Assembly (NCBI GenBank): GCA_009746045.1
Contig: RPFO01000213.1
Coordinates: 13,093,051 to 13,157,050, forward strand
Source: Mesostigma viride
Lineage: Eukaryota; Streptophyta; Mesostigmatophyceae; Mesostigmatales; Mesostigmataceae
Direction: 5' to 3'
Length of the DNA: 64,000 nt
Below the pieces are notes generated by a model. It worked only from the letters and a program-made list of their open reading frames with translations. It made no database searches and was not told the DNA's origin. Made by a program: the position numbers and the translations under genes. Below, piece after piece: positions 23,101 to 31,265 of this stretch (positions are counted from its first letter, which is position 1; each line of letters opens with the position of its first letter).

Positions 23101-23813
23101 CACACATGCAGAACACGGCTTGATGTGAGCACGCTAACGTAGCTGCCGGTAGATATGATGGCCCCGCATTACAGTGCCTGCAGCGTCACGCAGTACGTAC
23201 CGAGAGCCAGCGCGTCATCCTGCTGGTCTTGCGCGAATGATGACAGCACATTGCCCAGCAGGTGGCTCAGACGGCCGCTGCCGCCAGCCGTAGCACCTCC
23301 CTGTGCCTCCCAGCCTCCCTGGTCAAGGCTGTGCTCATCAGCACCCGTCCACGAGAAGGCAGACCTGTTGTACAGTCCACGGTCGCCAGCCGTGAGGGTG
23401 TTCTGGTAGTGCCGTAAACGGCTGAAGCCGCCGCCCCACCCTGCAGCACCGAAATGTGAATATTTATAACGCACAGCCATGTAGCTAACCCCCCCCGAAT
23501 CAGCACTACCCATATCTGTTTCTGACTAAGCAGTTGGCCAGCATATGCAAGGAAAGCTTACATGTTCACATCAACGCGACCTGCATATTGAAAAGGCCAT
23601 ATACGAAACCCGAGCCTTTGAAAAGCCAGTATCCCGCTAACCAACATCTTGTGATTGTTCAGAAAATCAAGCCATGGCCGGTGCAAATGAACTCCTAAGC
23701 CACTTACGTTCACGGATGTCGATCTCTGGAGAGCTGGTGAAGACGGATAGCGTGGTGTAGCAGATGATAAGCAGACCAACGACCTTTAAGGCTCGTACGG
23801 CACGTAAATTCAT
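12250..23813 (-). CDS. Tandem GT29 sialyltransferase-like protein with TIG and EGF-like modules
   Basis: Thirteen exons join in phase, all introns GT-AG: 23813-23708, 23440-23201, 22011-21622, 19938-19765, 19458-19364, 18640-18566, 18247-18087, 17356-17197, 16627-16228, 15499-15210, 14750-14470, 13706-13511, 12438-12250. The product is 918 residues. Residues 10-26 (VVGLLIICYTTLSVF core) look like a type II signal anchor, fitting a Golgi enzyme. An IPT/TIG domain follows at about 123-205. GT29 domain 1 (about 300-525) has a sialylmotif L around C313, a motif S around C469 and TYYE at 491-494. An EGF-like module with six Cys spans 566-598. GT29 domain 2 (about 680-918) has CAIVGNSGG at 684, DSHDLVYRFNQAP at 705, motif S around C858, HYFD at 883-886 and H895. 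GT29 enzymes transfer sialic or related acids (possibly Kdo) from CMP donors; the true substrate is unknown. A coding exon could be missed in the long third intron. Confidence 0.85.
14093..14240. repeat. 42-bp minisatellite in GT29 intron 11
   Basis: About three and a half copies of a 42-bp unit beginning GGATGCCATGACAGGCACGA, lying between exons 11 and 12 of the GT29 gene. Copies differ by a few bases. Confidence 0.85.
15520..15765. repeat. G-rich GGGC/GGGT tract in GT29 intron 9
   Basis: About 240 bp made almost only of G runs spaced by C, T or CGGC. The + strand (template strand for this gene) has dozens of GGG runs and strong G-quadruplex potential. It begins about 20 bp upstream (in the gene's sense) of the exon 10 acceptor. 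The Pro/Arg- or Gly-rich frames across it are composition artefacts. Confidence 0.9.
17019..17109. repeat. GA dinucleotide repeat in GT29 intron 8
   Basis: About 90 bp of uninterrupted AG repeat between exons 8 and 9. On the coding strand it reads as CT repeat. The Ser-Leu frames through it are not protein. Confidence 0.95.
18730..19235. repeat. 24-bp minisatellite in GT29 intron 5
   Basis: About 21 copies of a 24-bp unit (GATGTGACTAGACAAGACAC plus ACTC) with scattered variants such as CCATGCACAC. Because 24 is a multiple of 3, open frames run through on both strands, but the array lies inside a clean intron between exon 5 and exon 6, which together encode sialylmotif L. I therefore treat it as non-coding. 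Confidence 0.9.
19966..20110. repeat. 13-bp tandem repeat in GT29 intron 3
   Basis: About ten copies of CAAGCAGGGTGGG with a CGAGCAGG variant towards the right end. It lies within 30 bp of the exon 4 acceptor on the gene's upstream side. Confidence 0.85.
20150..20460. other. Homopolymer-rich C/G stretch in GT29 intron 3
   Basis: Several runs of 7-13 G or C are packed in about 300 bp, with a repeated GGGGTTC/GGACCCC motif. No coding sense. Such runs are prone to assembly error. Confidence 0.6.
20534..20957. repeat. Cluster of AAGTCAAC..TTGACG words in GT29 intron 3
   Basis: At least six copies of a 17-18 bp imperfect palindrome, AAGTCAAC(N3)TTGACG or close variants, occur near 20594, 20628, 20661, 20873, 20904 and 20936, plus isolated GTCAA/TTGAC halves. 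They are dispersed rather than head-to-tail, with unrelated spacers. TTGAC is the core of plant W-boxes, but nothing here proves protein binding. Confidence 0.65.
22060..22160. repeat. 34-bp minisatellite in GT29 intron 2
   Basis: Three copies of a unit beginning GCGTGCCCTGCCGCACATGC and continuing ..CTGGTGGCAACA, between exons 2 and 3 of the GT29 gene. Confidence 0.8.
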
Positions 23814-24970
23814 GTTAGCACAGAGCGCCTGACAATATATGTGAATGCGCTCGCATCACTGCGTACGGCAGCGCGTTGCATCCTGAGAACCCGCCGGGCG
23901 AGCCAGCTGCCACATGCGCAGAATGCCTTTCAAATACGATGACCTTGCTGGCTGTAGGTAATCCTTAACTAACCATACTGTCGAAAACTGACGGGAAGGT
24001 AGGAATGACAAAATCCATAGAAATTAAGGGAACAAAATAGTGCCGCTAAACAATCCGTTTGAATCCGTTTACTCGAAGTGACCATCACAATTCAGCGTCA
24101 TGCATGCCTGGCGGACACTGCAGGACATGGGCATTTGCGTGAACTCCTGCGGTGCCTATGTAGGCAGCAACCGCCCGTGCGATAACATTTAGGTTACCAG
24201 CCTGACTTTCGACCTAATTATAAGAACTGCAGAATAGTTTCTTCAGTAGAAAATGTTAGGATTGACCATCGTCACACATGGCCAGCAACTGGAAACCGCC
24301 TAGCATTTTGTCACAACTTTGGTATTTCTCCTCAAACAATAAATCATAGCCGACATGTTGCCGTCGAGTTCTGCAGAGATATTACCACCATATATTGACC
24401 AGCTGTGGAAAAAACAGTGGCAGCACCATAGCACGGTGGTGAGTGGTGACATCCCAGCGCCAGAAGCTTATGCTGGCGCGCCGGGTATGTACGGGTATGT
24501 ATTTGTTGTTACGGGGGTGCCTAACGGGTGTGGCAAACAAGGTGAGAGAGGGGAGCAAACCTCCGGAACGGCGGAACCCCCCCGATTAGCTACAACAACA
24601 ACAACAACAACAATAACAATAACAACAACGAAATTTTGTTCCACCGCGCCACAGGCACTTCGCCGCCCCCGCCCACCTCCGGTGGCTTGCGCCACCTTTA
24701 CCCCAGTCAACCCGTCGCCCCTCGGGTTGGGGACAACGCCTCCACCATCCGACGGCCCCAATCCCTCGCGTCGCGTCTATGCGGTTGGGGCCGAAGGCCG
24801 TTTGTTTTCCGTAGTTTGCTTGTTTTGTATTGGTTGCTTGGTGATTTAGTATTTGTACGGACGACCCGAGCCGCTAACTTAGCGGGTTTATCGCGTCCGT
24901 TGGATCCATCATCGGACGCTCCAGATTGTCGGCGGCTAACGTTTTAACTTTTTTCATTTTGCCTTCGTAT
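23814..24970. other. 5' flank of the GT29 gene; no further gene seen
   Basis: This includes the presumed promoter of the minus-strand GT29 gene. I see no TATA element at a convincing distance. A short ACA repeat lies at about 24594-24632. The open frame 24355-24849 (+) has no recognisable domain and spans that repeat, so I do not call it. Confidence 0.4.
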
Positions 24971-24974
24971 ATCA

Positions 24975-25162
24975 GGCGGAGCCAATTTTCGGAAGAACCG
25001 TTAGGTTCGCCAGAATTGGCGAAGCTTATAAGGCCGTACACGTGAGAAAACATAGGAATAGGGGATGAAAATCCGTCAATCCATCCATCCATCCATACAT
25101 ACATACATCCACCGAATTTGTCCCTAATTTGCAAGCAGAAGGGTGAGGTTCTTCCGAAAATT
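24975..25162. mobile_element. Short inverted-repeat element, left part
   Basis: GGCGGAGCCAATTTTCGGAA (continuing GAACC) at 24975-24999 recurs as its reverse complement at 37449-37472. With the nested LINE and LTR element removed, these two copies would lie about 200 bp apart as 24-bp terminal inverted repeats. The right copy supplied the target site of the LINE at 25161-37448. No target duplication of this outer element is clear, so MITE status is inference. Confidence 0.55.
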
Positions 25163-27706
25163 TTTTTTTTTTCGGGGAAATGGGTATATTTTATTAGCCA
25201 ATTATGGACCAAAGAGGTGAGAGGGGAAATGAGTATCAGCGAATCCTAATGAAGGTGGGCACACACACGTGTGGCGGTGACAGGTGAAAGGCTAATAGGG
25301 CGCGTTATTAGACCAGGGAAGCCATTGGACCTGAGTGATGTCGCCATGAGGCATACTGGTGAATACCTGATTACGGCCCAGTAGATCATGAAAAAGCTGG
25401 AGCGGGCTGGGCTTGTCGTTATTGGGCCCTGGGTCCCACACCCTGTGTTGTTCCTGAGCTAACAGCCAGTAGCGGCGCATAGCCGCATTCCATAGGTATA
25501 TAAAGCGCCGTTGTCTCTTTGATATAAAGCGCCGGACTACGCCGCCGCGGGTATACTCCTCGCGGACCTTAAAGACTGTCTCGTTGCGTATGGTCCAGAT
25601 CGCGTATAGCATAGTAGTGCGTAGCCATATCCATTCTGCTTGGGAAACTGAAAGCTCGGACCCTGGTGTGCCAGCAATACCGAAAATGATGGTACGCACG
25701 CTGATTGGGAGAGTGGGTGGCGATGCCGTCCATGCGGCCCAGATGTTAATGAGCCACGTCCAAACCCCAGGGAGATTACAGTAAAGAAACCTGTGCTCAA
25801 TGGTTTCACTAGGGTGCGTGCACAGGCATGATGCATCATGACCAAAACGCTCGTGGAGCATGGCGCAGACCCCTATCGCCCTATGCATCAAAAGGTGTTG
25901 TACATCAGTGGCCCTGCGGTCCACGAGAGGGTGGTCTACCGCCAGGGTAATCATCTTAACCCAAGTGTAGCCCGGCCAATGTATTCCCCAGCGGGCTCGG
26001 CCCGGGTGGGGCTGATGGTACATATGCAACAAGATATCATAACCCCAATCTGCGGTGTACTCAAAGATACATTTGCTGGTTCTGATGTCCCCCTTGGTTA
26101 AGACCCATCCAAATTCAACCGGGTCCAGATGTAGTAGATCGAGCCGTGTGTTGCCCACGTGTAGCCATGTAATGCTCTCAACCGGGGATAATGGGTCCGG
26201 CTGGATCATGCAAGATCTTGGCACAGACCATGGGACTACGCGTATGCGGTGACACTGGGAAGCTGGCGTGTACGCATATAAGGTGGATAGTTGATACAGA
26301 CACCCATTGTGGCCAGAAATAGCGTCCAGCAGTTGTAGTTGGAGCCCCTCAGGTGGCAGAACCGTCACGACTAAACCCTTGCACGCAGGCGTGACTCCGT
26401 CGGCGTAGAAGCTAACCCAGTCGCCGGTTATAATTGGCTTGCGTGGGGCAGTCATCAATGCATGCCACGCCGCTGGTATCGCACTTATAAGAGTTTGCCA
26501 CGCTTGCAGGGAGGGCATGTGGGAGACCCAAGTGCTGACCTCGTCGTAGCTGAGCCGTCGGTACGCAGCGCCGTGCCCCAGGTAGAGGTCCAGCACCCTG
26601 ACAATCGGCGGTGACGCGCGCAGAAAGCCATCATACGGGTTGTGTCCGTGGAGAGTGCCCAGGGGCTTGTTAGTAGCGTCTGTGATTAAGTCATTAAAAA
26701 AGAGTGGCTGCCGTGCCACCTCCTCTCTAGTAGTAGGAAAGACTAGGCGACCCGGCTTGAGCTTATTGTAACCTGTCCATATGCGCTGCCAATACCATGG
26801 GAGTCCTTTGTACGAAATAAGGGTGCTGCCCAGTATGCCCGCCCCCAGTTGCCACGAGGTGCCACTAGCATGGGTGAAAAGAGAGGCTAGCGTTTCACGT
26901 GCAAGCATGCAGCCAGGGTGTGTGTTAACGCCCATAAAAACGGATATCACTTGTTTAGCATACAGCGACCACAGACGCCATTGTATGTTGTGGAGCCCGA
27001 GGCCCCCGTGCACCCATGACATGAAGGACATCTCTCTGTTGATCCATCCGTGGACCGTGTGGGAGATTAAGCCTTTCTGTTTCCAGACAAAATTGCTGCC
27101 AAGGCGTTGGATGAGCTGTGTGGTGGCATCATTGGGTGGGTGTGCTTGGCAATAATACAAGACCTTAGAGAACAACAGTTGGTTGACGATCAGGGTTCGC
27201 CCTCGTAGGCTCATGCGGTGGACGGCCCCCCAGCGCCCTGCGGTAAGGAGAACGCCTGCAAGCTTGCCCACGTGGTTGGTTTCATCATACATGAAAGAAC
27301 GTTGTTCAGCCAAGCGTCCCTCGGGTGTGCAGCCGATGGGACAATTGTGCAAAAGGTGGTGATCCCCCGGCTTGACCCAGGTCACAGCCAGGTTGGGGAG
27401 GGCGTAGCGTAGGGTGTTGGTTTTGCCGATATGCAGTCCCGTGGACTTGAGCACATTGCATCGTTGTTGTGTGGCAACAGAATAGGTAGTGATATTATCC
27501 ATGACAGCATGCACTTCAGGCAGAGAGATACAAACATTTGTTGTGTCATCCACATAAGCCGTTTGGAATATACCTTTACCGTTACCTGTCGGGAAGCCCC
27601 GAATGCGAGGATCGTTCTGGTGTAGCCAGTAGAGTCCTGCGTGGGCCAAGAGAAATAGAATAGGGGACATGCAATCTCCTTGTGGTAGCGATCGTGAGCT
27701 AGCGCC
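25161..27706 (-). mobile_element. Poly(A) LINE, 3' portion (split by LTR element)
   Basis: This minus-strand LINE runs from 37448 to 25161 and is interrupted by the LTR retrotransposon at 27707-37125. It ends in a 12-base A tail (T run 25161-25172) and is flanked by GTTCTTCCGAAAATT at 25148-25162 and 37449-37463, a 13-15 bp target duplication. Without the LTR insert it is about 2.9 kb and 5'-truncated inside the reverse transcriptase. Its plain poly(A) tail sets it apart from the TTAA-tailed LINEs elsewhere in the window. Confidence 0.85.
25292..27706 (-). CDS. LINE reverse transcriptase, C-terminal 800 residues
   Basis: An uninterrupted frame from the LTR junction to a stop at 25292. It begins with RT motif B (SLPQGDCMSPILFLL), then motif C AYVDDTTNV, and the thumb region (KLAGVLLTAGRWGAVHRMSL). 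It ends with a Cys/His region, CLCTHPSETIEHRFLYC, matching the zinc-binding domain found at the end of plant L1-type RT proteins. Motif C reads YVDD where LINEs usually have YADD or FADD. The upstream part, with RT motif A, is at 37126-37448 and the reading frame joins across the LTR insertion once one copy of the 5-bp duplication is ignored. The frame is otherwise intact for its length. Confidence 0.8.
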   Translation of the reverse strand, partial: GASSRSLPQGDCMSPILFLLAHAGLYWLHQNDPRIRGFPTGNGKGIFQTAYVDDTTNVCISLPEVHAVMDNITTYSVATQQRCNVLKSTGLHIGKTNTLRYALPNLAVTWVKPGDHHLLHNCPIGCTPEGRLAEQRSFMYDETNHVGKLAGVLLTAGRWGAVHRMSLRGRTLIVNQLLFSKVLYYCQAHPPNDATTQLIQRLGSNFVWKQKGLISHTVHGWINREMSFMSWVHGGLGLHNIQWRLWSLYAKQVISVFMGVNTHPGCMLARETLASLFTHASGTSWQLGAGILGSTLISYKGLPWYWQRIWTGYNKLKPGRLVFPTTREEVARQPLFFNDLITDATNKPLGTLHGHNPYDGFLRASPPIVRVLDLYLGHGAAYRRLSYDEVSTWVSHMPSLQAWQTLISAIPAAWHALMTAPRKPIITGDWVSFYADGVTPACKGLVVTVLPPEGLQLQLLDAISGHNGCLYQLSTLYAYTPASQCHRIRVVPWSVPRSCMIQPDPLSPVESITWLHVGNTRLDLLHLDPVEFGWVLTKGDIRTSKCIFEYTADWGYDILLHMYHQPHPGRARWGIHWPGYTWVKMITLAVDHPLVDRRATDVQHLLMHRAIGVCAMLHERFGHDASCLCTHPSETIEHRFLYCNLPGVWTWLINIWAAWTASPPTLPISVRTIIFGIAGTPGSELSVSQAEWIWLRTTMLYAIWTIRNETVFKVREEYTRGGVVRRFISKRQRRFIYLWNAAMRRYWLLAQEQHRVWDPGPNNDKPSPLQLFHDLLGRNQVFTSMPHGDITQVQWLPWSNNAPY

Positions 27707-28409
27707 TGTAACGACTAAAAATGTTGTGTTTGCAACAGCCTCAGTATCAACATTAGCGTGAAAAGATCTTTATACCTGGGTTGGAGTCGCGACAGATAAC
27801 TTCACGTCCAGAGAAGCAATGAAGATGGATCTTCAACAGTTAAGGGAATGAGTCCCCACCCTTGTTAGACACAACAGACAAGTTATATCCAAGTCAACTA
27901 TCTGTTGAAGTTATAGTTGACTTTTGGCAAGGGTTGTTTGATTGATGAAACAAGGAAACCCTTGAATTACACCATAGCTTTAGCTCTCACGTACGCACAC
28001 ATGCACGGCCGCCCCAAACAGGATAAAAGTCATCGTGCACGCAGCATCCATCCAACCCTAACCCGGAAGGACCAATCAAAAGTGAGGATCACTCAAGATA
28101 AGATCTTAGCCTCCGAATCCTCCACACAACACAAAGCCAGCACATACGAAATCTCAAGGACCTGGAACCAAATCCACCAGGTACAACGGTACTGCAGAGA
28201 ATCTTTGACTGACTAAACAACACCATGCAAAGTACCCTACGTGGATCAGGCCACGACCAATGAGGGTAGAACAATAGATTCGACAGATCTCAACAGGCCC
28301 AATATCTATCAGACGTCGAAGCCTCCTAACTTCTCAAATAATTGTCCTAAAGAACTCATAATAAGATTCAACAGTAGGAAAACTTTGGATGTAACATTTG
28401 GTTGTTACA
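27707..28409 (-). repeat. 3' LTR
   Basis: The left copy in the window is the 3' LTR, because the element is transcribed from the minus strand. It is bounded by TGTAAC...GTTACA, so the ends form a short inverted repeat. It is identical by eye to the copy at 36423-37125 except for one base near 27894. Confidence 0.92.
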
Positions 28410-28423
28410 TATCTCCCCCTCAA
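28410..28423 (-). promoter_or_regulatory. Polypurine tract
   Basis: On the minus strand TTGAGGGGGAGATA directly precedes the 3' LTR, the expected place and composition for the plus-strand primer of an LTR retrotransposon. Confidence 0.75.
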
Positions 28424-28812
28424 GACAGGAACTCCCAGTTCCTAGAAGCCAAGAAGAATAAAACGACAACCTCCACAAAACAACACAACATTAAACAGGA
28501 AGTCCACCACCTCTTGGGACAAGCAAGTGGGTTTTTACATCCCCAAAGGGCCTCCTATCTCAGTACCATCTGATCATGTCAACCCTGAATAAGACAAATT
28601 CACCCACAGATGAAATGTCATCAAGTGACTAACACACAGGCAACCATGCCTGATAATACAACTGCAAAGCTACCATGAACTCAGAACTGTCGTTGCTGGA
28701 AATCTGGACTGGACATCAGAACTGGTCGCCTCCATTCTGGATCCCCACCTCACTCCACAGCCCATCTCCAACCATCCTGGAACCCTTCACAGAGTGAACC
28801 AATCCCCCTTCT

Positions 28813-29202
28813 TCATATCCTTCCCCTCGTTCCAAACACTGGGAAATGCTCCACCATGGACACCAGATCTGGCCAGTTCCTGCTGACCTGAATATCCAAG
28901 CAGGTCTCAGCAGCCTTGCCCAACTCAGCTGAAAACCTACTGCACTGGGCAGGGTAGGACAGAGTGACCACAGCCTGTCGGAGGGGATCGAAGACCCAGC
29001 CACTGGCAGTCTTATGGCGACATAGCCAGCTGCTATAGGCCCACCACAGCTGTAGAAAGGCCTTGATAGGCCCCCACCTGGCGCCCAAGATGGGTACCAG
29101 CACCCTCAAAGGTGTGAGCCTGGCCCTCAGCTCGTTAGGGAACTTTGGTAACTGCAGCCCCACAAAGACTGTGCTGTCCTTGCGTGGAAAACAAGACATC
29201 AC
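28813..29202 (-). CDS. Accessory ORF B of the LTR element, unknown function
   Basis: About 129 codons. Its start overlaps the stop codon of the upstream accessory ORF (TGATG at about 29198-29202), an arrangement suited to reinitiation or to a frameshift within one protein. It contains LPKFPNELRARLTPLRVLVP and a Trp-rich stretch (FLQLWWAYSSWLC). No domain recognised. It lies between the chromodomain end and the 3' LTR, where chromoviruses normally have no gene. Confidence 0.5.
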   Translation of the reverse strand: MMSCFPRKDSTVFVGLQLPKFPNELRARLTPLRVLVPILGARWGPIKAFLQLWWAYSSWLCRHKTASGWVFDPLRQAVVTLSYPAQCSRFSAELGKAAETCLDIQVSRNWPDLVSMVEHFPVFGTRGRI

Positions 29203-30047
29203 AGAGCAGTTGGACGACGGGTAAGGTCAAACTCTCCCTGCTTGACAGCCTGCTCAAGTAGCTCAGTGTAGGTCTGGGAATATCCAACTGGCTTGAGCCC
29301 TGCAAAGGCGAGTCTCAGGTCACTGGGCAGAGCCTCCATCAAGTCCTGGCCCTCCACCGGCCTCATGTCAAACGAAGGCCACGGGTACACTGCAAAGACG
29401 GTGTGCATAATGTAAGCCACCATAGGTGACCCAATCTCACAGAGACTGGGGGGCAGACAGTCAAGGGCCAACTCTACCATACCCTCAGGTACTAGTTCAC
29501 CCTCCTCCACCACTGTCTGATCCAATGCCTGCATGGCTGTGTACAAGGATTTACACCACTCGCACTGTCCAGGAGCACAATTACGGTGGTCCAAGAACTG
29601 CTCCACCTGTTTTGTTGGAACAGCTGACCTGGGCAAGTGTACCACCACCTTAGGGGGTGGAGGAGCCTCCGTAGGAGAGGGGACTGAGACCACCGGGGTG
29701 GGGATAGCCTCCTGAGCTACTGGAGCCTCAGAAACTGCAGGCACAGCAGAACCCACAGTTGGAATGTGCCCAGCCCTCAAGTGTTCTGCCATCTGAGTAA
29801 CCAGACCCTCCACATTAATCAACCTGGTTATCAAGGCCCCGTGACGCTGCTCGTGCCGTTGCTGATCATGTACCATACGCTGGAACAGATTGAGAAAATG
29901 GGCTTCCACAAACCCAGCGTCTTCCTGGATCGAAGGGCCCGGGGCTCTGGGGCCAGCGTAGTCGTGCTGAAAGACATACGTAGCCCTCACGTCCTCTTGG
30001 GTTCGTGCAGGTGGCCTGGGTGTCCCCTCCGGATGGGAGTCGGCCAT
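29199..30047 (-). CDS. Accessory ORF A of the LTR element, 282 residues, unknown function
   Basis: The frame is open further upstream, but the first ATG is at 30047. The N-terminal half is Pro-rich and acidic/amide-rich, with a helical stretch (HEQRHGALITRLINVEGLVT). The middle has a compact Cys/His motif HRNCAPGQCEWC (C-x4-C-x2-C) that could bind zinc. The C-terminal half is hydrophobic and helical (LVPEGMVELALDCLPPSLCE). The overall look, a Pro-rich linker plus helical domain plus Cys cluster, is gag-like, but I recognise no family. It begins about 50 nt after the chromodomain frame stops and is intact while gag and pol are broken. Confidence 0.55.
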   Translation of the reverse strand: MADSHPEGTPRPPARTQEDVRATYVFQHDYAGPRAPGPSIQEDAGFVEAHFLNLFQRMVHDQQRHEQRHGALITRLINVEGLVTQMAEHLRAGHIPTVGSAVPAVSEAPVAQEAIPTPVVSVPSPTEAPPPPKVVVHLPRSAVPTKQVEQFLDHRNCAPGQCEWCKSLYTAMQALDQTVVEEGELVPEGMVELALDCLPPSLCEIGSPMVAYIMHTVFAVYPWPSFDMRPVEGQDLMEALPSDLRLAFAGLKPVGYSQTYTELLEQAVKQGEFDLTRRPTAL

Positions 30048-30095
30048 GGCTGGCAACCACAGACACAAAACACCAAAAAGAGGTGTTAGCAGTGC

Positions 30096-30623
30096 TCACT
30101 GGGAGCTATGAAGGGGAGCACACCGCTCAGAGCCCATGACATACCACTCAGGCAAGGTGATACCATGACGCTGACAATACTCTAGTACAGCAGAGTGACT
30201 GTTGGTGAGATCAGACAACCACAGCCACGTAGCAGTCACCTCTAGCTCTCCCTTCCAGTGTACCTTAAACTGCAACTGTTTGGTACGACCTTTCCCCTTC
30301 ACCCTGTGAGCCAACAACCGCTCCACTTCATAGATCTTCTCCCCCTCAGAATCCAATTCATAAGGCAAAGGGGCAGACAATCTGCCTGGTAAGGTGTTGC
30401 GCCTGTACAGCTTCAGCTGGGCTAGGTGAAAAATATTATTCCTGAGCTTCCAGTGAGAAGGCACTTGGACCTGGACCACTGTACCATAGTGGAAGGTTGC
30501 CAACACTGGGTAAGGACCCAACCAGAGTGGTTGCAGTTTCCTGCATTGCTCCTTCTCAGGCAGCACTCTGTTGGCTTCCAGCAACACCAAGTCCCCAGGA
30601 GCTACAAAGGAATGACTGGCCAC
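30096..30623 (-). CDS. Integrase C-terminus with chromodomain
   Basis: 175 codons. The first half (GDLVLLEANRVLPEKEQCRK and LWLGPYPVLATF) is the GPY/F module of Ty3/gypsy integrases. The second half (YEVERLLAHRVKGKGRTKQL, FKVHWKGELEVTATWLWLSD) is a chromodomain, which in chromoviruses directs integration to marked chromatin. It overlaps the preceding integrase frame by about 20 nt in another frame. I think this reflects a one-base shift rather than a separate gene. Confidence 0.85.
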   Translation of the reverse strand: MASHSFVAPGDLVLLEANRVLPEKEQCRKLQPLWLGPYPVLATFHYGTVVQVQVPSHWKLRNNIFHLAQLKLYRRNTLPGRLSAPLPYELDSEGEKIYEVERLLAHRVKGKGRTKQLQFKVHWKGELEVTATWLWLSDLTNSHSAVLEYCQRHGITLPEWYVMGSERCAPLHSSQ

Positions 30624-31265
30624 CGTTTGCTGCCAGGCGTAGTCAGGTATTTGTCCTGTGTCCTCAACAGCTGGGTAGCCACAATGCTGTGAGCCTCCTG
30701 GAAGGAAGCCAACAACTGCTGGACTGAACCAAGACGTCGCTGGAAAGGGCCTTCAGCGTCTCTGTCAGGCAGTTCCAAGTCGAATGGTGTCAAGGGACAC
30801 TGGCCATTGCAGATCACGAAGGGGGACATCTGGTGAGGAGCCAGAGGAGAGTTGTTGATTGCGAACTCTATGAAAGGTATCTTCTTGTCCCAGTCCTTGT
30901 TGTCGTGTGTACAATAGTGCTTTTGACACTCCCTGACAATTCTGTTCATCCTCTCCACCGCCCCAGTACTGGCACACCTGTATGCCACACCGAATGCCAG
31001 CTTAGTGTCTAGGATGTCAAAGAATGACTTCCAAAACCCTGACAGCCAAAGGGGGTCCTGATCAGTGATGATCACTCTAGGCATGCCGTGCAGACGGTAG
31101 ATCTCCTTCATAAACAAATCTACACACTGTACAGCGTGAGATGAGTATTGCAAGGAATCAGATGGCACATCCTGGACAGCCTGTCCATGACCACAAGGAT
31201 CCTGTCATTGCCACCATCTGACATGGGAAGACCACAGATAAAATCCATAGTCACACTGATCCAAG
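30602..31265 (-). pseudogene. Integrase catalytic core, frameshifted
   Basis: The first catalytic Asp lies in a frame ending near 31170 (SVTMDFICGLPMSDGGNDRI). The second (VIITDQDPLWLSGFWKSFFD) and the Glu (AVERMNRIVRECQKH) are in the frame 31168-30602. The D, D and E of the retroviral-type integrase triad are therefore all present but not in one frame. Confidence 0.8.

Noticed and set aside
24355-24849. 164-codon plus-strand ORF near the GT29 promoter
   Set aside because: Spans an ACA microsatellite and shows no domain; composition explains its length.
27917-28216. 99-codon ORF present identically at 36633-36932
   Set aside because: Lies inside both LTRs; a duplicate by LTR identity, with no evidence of coding.
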